Positions 62,234-64,000 of a stretch of DNA of 64,000 bases are shown one piece after another (the first letter of the stretch is position 1; every line of letters starts with the position of its first letter). The stretch spans positions 1 to 64,000 of the forward strand of contig NZ_QMHN01000006.1 of the NCBI RefSeq assembly GCF_003313385.1. The letters run 5' to 3'. The position numbers were made by a program, and so were the translations under genes. The notes beneath the pieces are model-generated. The model was not told where the DNA came from, did not search any database, and saw nothing but the letters and a program-made list of their open reading frames with translations. This DNA is from Pedobacter chitinilyticus. Its GTDB lineage: Bacteria > Bacteroidota > Bacteroidia > Sphingobacteriales > Sphingobacteriaceae.

Positions 62234-62776
62234 ATGAAGCCATTAAAGAAGTATATAATGATGCTAGCAATATTTTTGCTAGCGACCGCTTTTGTACCCT
62301 ATGAGCGTATTTACCCCGAAACGCTCGATTGGGATACTCATTTTAGGGGAACGCCCGATCATAATTCGCAGTATGCCGCGGTAACCAGTACCATTTGGCA
62401 ATATGGCTATACTGCTAAAACCAGAGGAAACAATTTAACGATTGATTTCAGTTTTCTGGGCGGTGTGGATGCCAATAAATCATGGGTAAAGAGGGAGCGG
62501 ATCAGCAATAGAAACACTAGTAAAATTTTATTGAACCACGAACAAGGGCATGTTTACATCAATTTCCTTTTGTTAAAGAATGGAGAAAGGATTTTACGCA
62601 ATCAGCAATACACTGTACAAAATTATAAACGCTTGGTGGACAAAACTGCCAAAGAGCTCAGCAAGTTTTACAACAATATGCAGGACCGATACGATGTAGA
62701 GACTAAACATGGTTCTGATTTGGAAGCTCAAGAACGTTGGAATAGCTTTTTTGAAAGTGAATTGAGCAAGTTATAG
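62234..62776 (+). CDS. DUF922-like protein with HEQGH motif
   Basis: The 180-residue exported protein (MKPLKKYIMMLAIFLLATAF) contains NHEQGHVYINFLL near residue 102, an HExxH metal site typical of DUF922. The rest is consistent with a small metalloprotease-like fold, but no activity is established. It lies 31 nt after the membrane protein and may belong to the sigma unit. Confidence 0.72.
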   Translation: MKPLKKYIMMLAIFLLATAFVPYERIYPETLDWDTHFRGTPDHNSQYAAVTSTIWQYGYTAKTRGNNLTIDFSFLGGVDANKSWVKRERISNRNTSKILLNHEQGHVYINFLLLKNGERILRNQQYTVQNYKRLVDKTAKELSKFYNNMQDRYDVETKHGSDLEAQERWNSFFESELSKL

Positions 62777-63236
62777 TATTTCTACAAACCCAACTCTGAT
62801 TATTTTAAAGCTCTAATAATACTTCACACGAGTTCGATTTTAGAATACTTTCTAGAGATTATGGCCAGATTTTGAGTTTTAAAATATCCGTTTTCTGCTT
62901 CTATGAATGGTTCTGTCGCTTCGCGGACAAACTTTTTTCCTATAGATGAAAAAAGTATGCAAAAAAATCCACGGCTGCGCCCTGTTCTGTTAACGTAACA
63001 ATCAGGGCCAATTTGTGCTTGCCGAACAGGCCAAGGCCGATTTTAGCAAAACGAAGAGGCTTTGCTAAGGCTGGAGATAATGAAAAATCACAAAACGCTT
63101 ATCTCGAATTCAAGTTACTTTAAGCTTTGTCGGTCGTCACTGCAACCATAGCTATGTTTGAAAAGGCAATAATGAAACTCTAGTTAAAAATAAAAGGACG
63201 AGAAATAAAATCCTCGTCCTTTATAGTGACAGCTGT
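62777..63236. other. Gene-poor region with hairpins
   Basis: No credible gene. It holds repeat-like hairpins: GCCCTG/CAGGGC around 62980-63007 and TTAGCAAA/TTTGCTAA (63043-63050, 63061-63068). The style resembles intergenic repeat debris. A terminator lies at 63193-63222. Confidence 0.5.
63193..63222 (-). terminator. Terminator of the lipoprotein gene
   Basis: AAAGGACGAG and CTCGTCCTTT form a 10-bp stem; on the minus strand a T-rich run follows. Confidence 0.85.
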
Positions 63237-63857
63237 TTAATTGGCCTCCCCTGGTTTTACTTCCGAAGAAGAGAAGCTATTTCCAGATAAACGGTATTTC
63301 AAGGTTTTCACCAAAGTGCTTGTTTTTCCTCCTTCTGTTTGTACAATAGGTACTGAACGGAATAAATCTCCATTTTTAACAAAGAATTTATCATCTCCTT
63401 GATAACCTTTCATGGTACTAATGCCTGGGAAACTGATCTTATTAAAGTCGTTCCCAAATTCGTAAACATTCACATCGGTTACATTTTTACGCACCAGTGA
63501 TTGCACATAAATCTCTGGATTACCATCGTTATCCAAATCCATATTCCAAGCATCGGTTATGATACCATTTCGTTCTACAGAAATCGATTTGTAATTATTT
63601 CGGGCAGAGTCAGACATTAAAATCAAAAATCCACCTACACTATCCACTCCTTTTCCCCAGCTTACTACTTCAAAATAATAACCAGGTTTTATTTCTATGC
63701 TCTTATAGAATGGAAATGGGTTAGGTGCCTTTGTTTCTGCTGGAGCCAATTGTGTTTGCGCAGCTTTTTCATTTTCGCTACAAGCCACAAATGCCACAGC
63801 TATTGTAGCTACTACAAATACAGATTTCAAAAAATCTTTTAAAAACATCTTCATCAT
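63237..63857 (-). CDS. Lipoprotein of unknown function
   Basis: The 206-residue product starts MMKMFLKDFLKSVFVVATIA and has a lipobox Cys (VAFVACSENE). The body has MDLDNDGNPEIYVQSLV, a calcium-site-like Asp/Asn loop as seen in FG-GAP/VCBS-type repeats. No specific family is recognised. An envelope location is likely. It may be co-transcribed with the partial gene upstream (63904-64000). Confidence 0.6.
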   Translation of the reverse strand: MMKMFLKDFLKSVFVVATIAVAFVACSENEKAAQTQLAPAETKAPNPFPFYKSIEIKPGYYFEVVSWGKGVDSVGGFLILMSDSARNNYKSISVERNGIITDAWNMDLDNDGNPEIYVQSLVRKNVTDVNVYEFGNDFNKISFPGISTMKGYQGDDKFFVKNGDLFRSVPIVQTEGGKTSTLVKTLKYRLSGNSFSSSEVKPGEAN

Positions 63858-63903
63858 ATTTTAAAAAGCCAATTTATGTGTTTTACACGTTTTATGCAAA
63901 AGG

Positions 63904-64000
63904 CTATTTAACTTTAACATCTGTTGCGCCATTATTTAAAATGGTTTCCACCACTACACTACGCTTTCCGCTAGCAGTAACCACAATGGTTTTTAATACT
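63904..64000 (-). CDS. C-terminal end of a gene running out of the window
   Basis: An open frame of 31 residues from the window edge to a TAG at 63904, ending in VLNN-free text like ETILNNGATDVKVK. Codon use resembles that of neighbouring genes. Too short for identification. Confidence 0.45.
   Translation of the reverse strand, partial: VLKTIVVTASGKRSVVVETILNNGATDVKVK

Overview
The window reads as chromosomal DNA of a Bacteroidota bacterium, most likely a Pedobacter-like member of the Sphingobacteriaceae. Supporting signs are SusC/SusD transport pairs, GLPGLI proteins, a type IX secretion (T9SS) sorting tail, lipoproteins with a Cys-Lys-Lys start, and promoters of the Bacteroidota type (TTG, 17-20 nt, TAnnTTTG). 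No rRNA or tRNA body, CRISPR array, insertion sequence or prophage was recognised.

Layout. (1) 1-1476 is gene-poor; at its left edge two tandem minus-strand promoters look like the leader of an rRNA operon lying outside the window. (2) 1477-4986 is a housekeeping cluster (bamD, rpoZ, coaBC, a DUF4835 gene). (3) 5165-7404 is a BlaI repressor with an M56/BlaR1-type membrane protease. (4) 7628-21420 holds arginine decarboxylase, a 3'-5' exonuclease, a double-ATPase peptide ABC protein, a surface lipoprotein, RNase R, a prenyl diphosphate synthase and a large transglutaminase-like protein. (5) 21496-23572 holds a TetR regulator with two small membrane proteins, then the ribosomal genes rpmA and rplU. 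(6) 23811-31112 holds two GLPGLI genes, a TonB-type receptor, a NUDIX hydrolase and a second M56/BlaI pair. (7) 31882-58171 is a large minus-strand polysaccharide utilisation locus. (8) 58461-64000 holds two paralogous membrane proteins, a dicarboxylate symporter, a sigma factor with a membrane partner, a DUF922 protein, a lipoprotein and a partial gene.

The locus in (7) fits alginate use. It has two PL6 lyases, a PL17 oligoalginate lyase, KdgF, a DEH-type SDR reductase, a hexuronate-type MFS transporter, SusC/SusD, a surface lipoprotein, a putative jelly-roll lyase, two carbohydrate esterases and a FadR/GntR regulator. The two esterases suggest that O-acetylated alginate may be the target. 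KDG kinase and KDPG aldolase are not in the window.

Two regulatory networks can be read from the DNA. Three promoters of the alginate locus each carry two TTGGTnnACCAA palindromes, the upstream one overlapping the -7 box by exactly 3 bp; this predicts one regulon under the local FadR-type repressor. Separately, TACGA/TTCGTA palindromes sit on the promoters of both BlaI/M56 pairs and both GLPGLI genes, which predicts a second, BlaI-controlled network over 26 kb.
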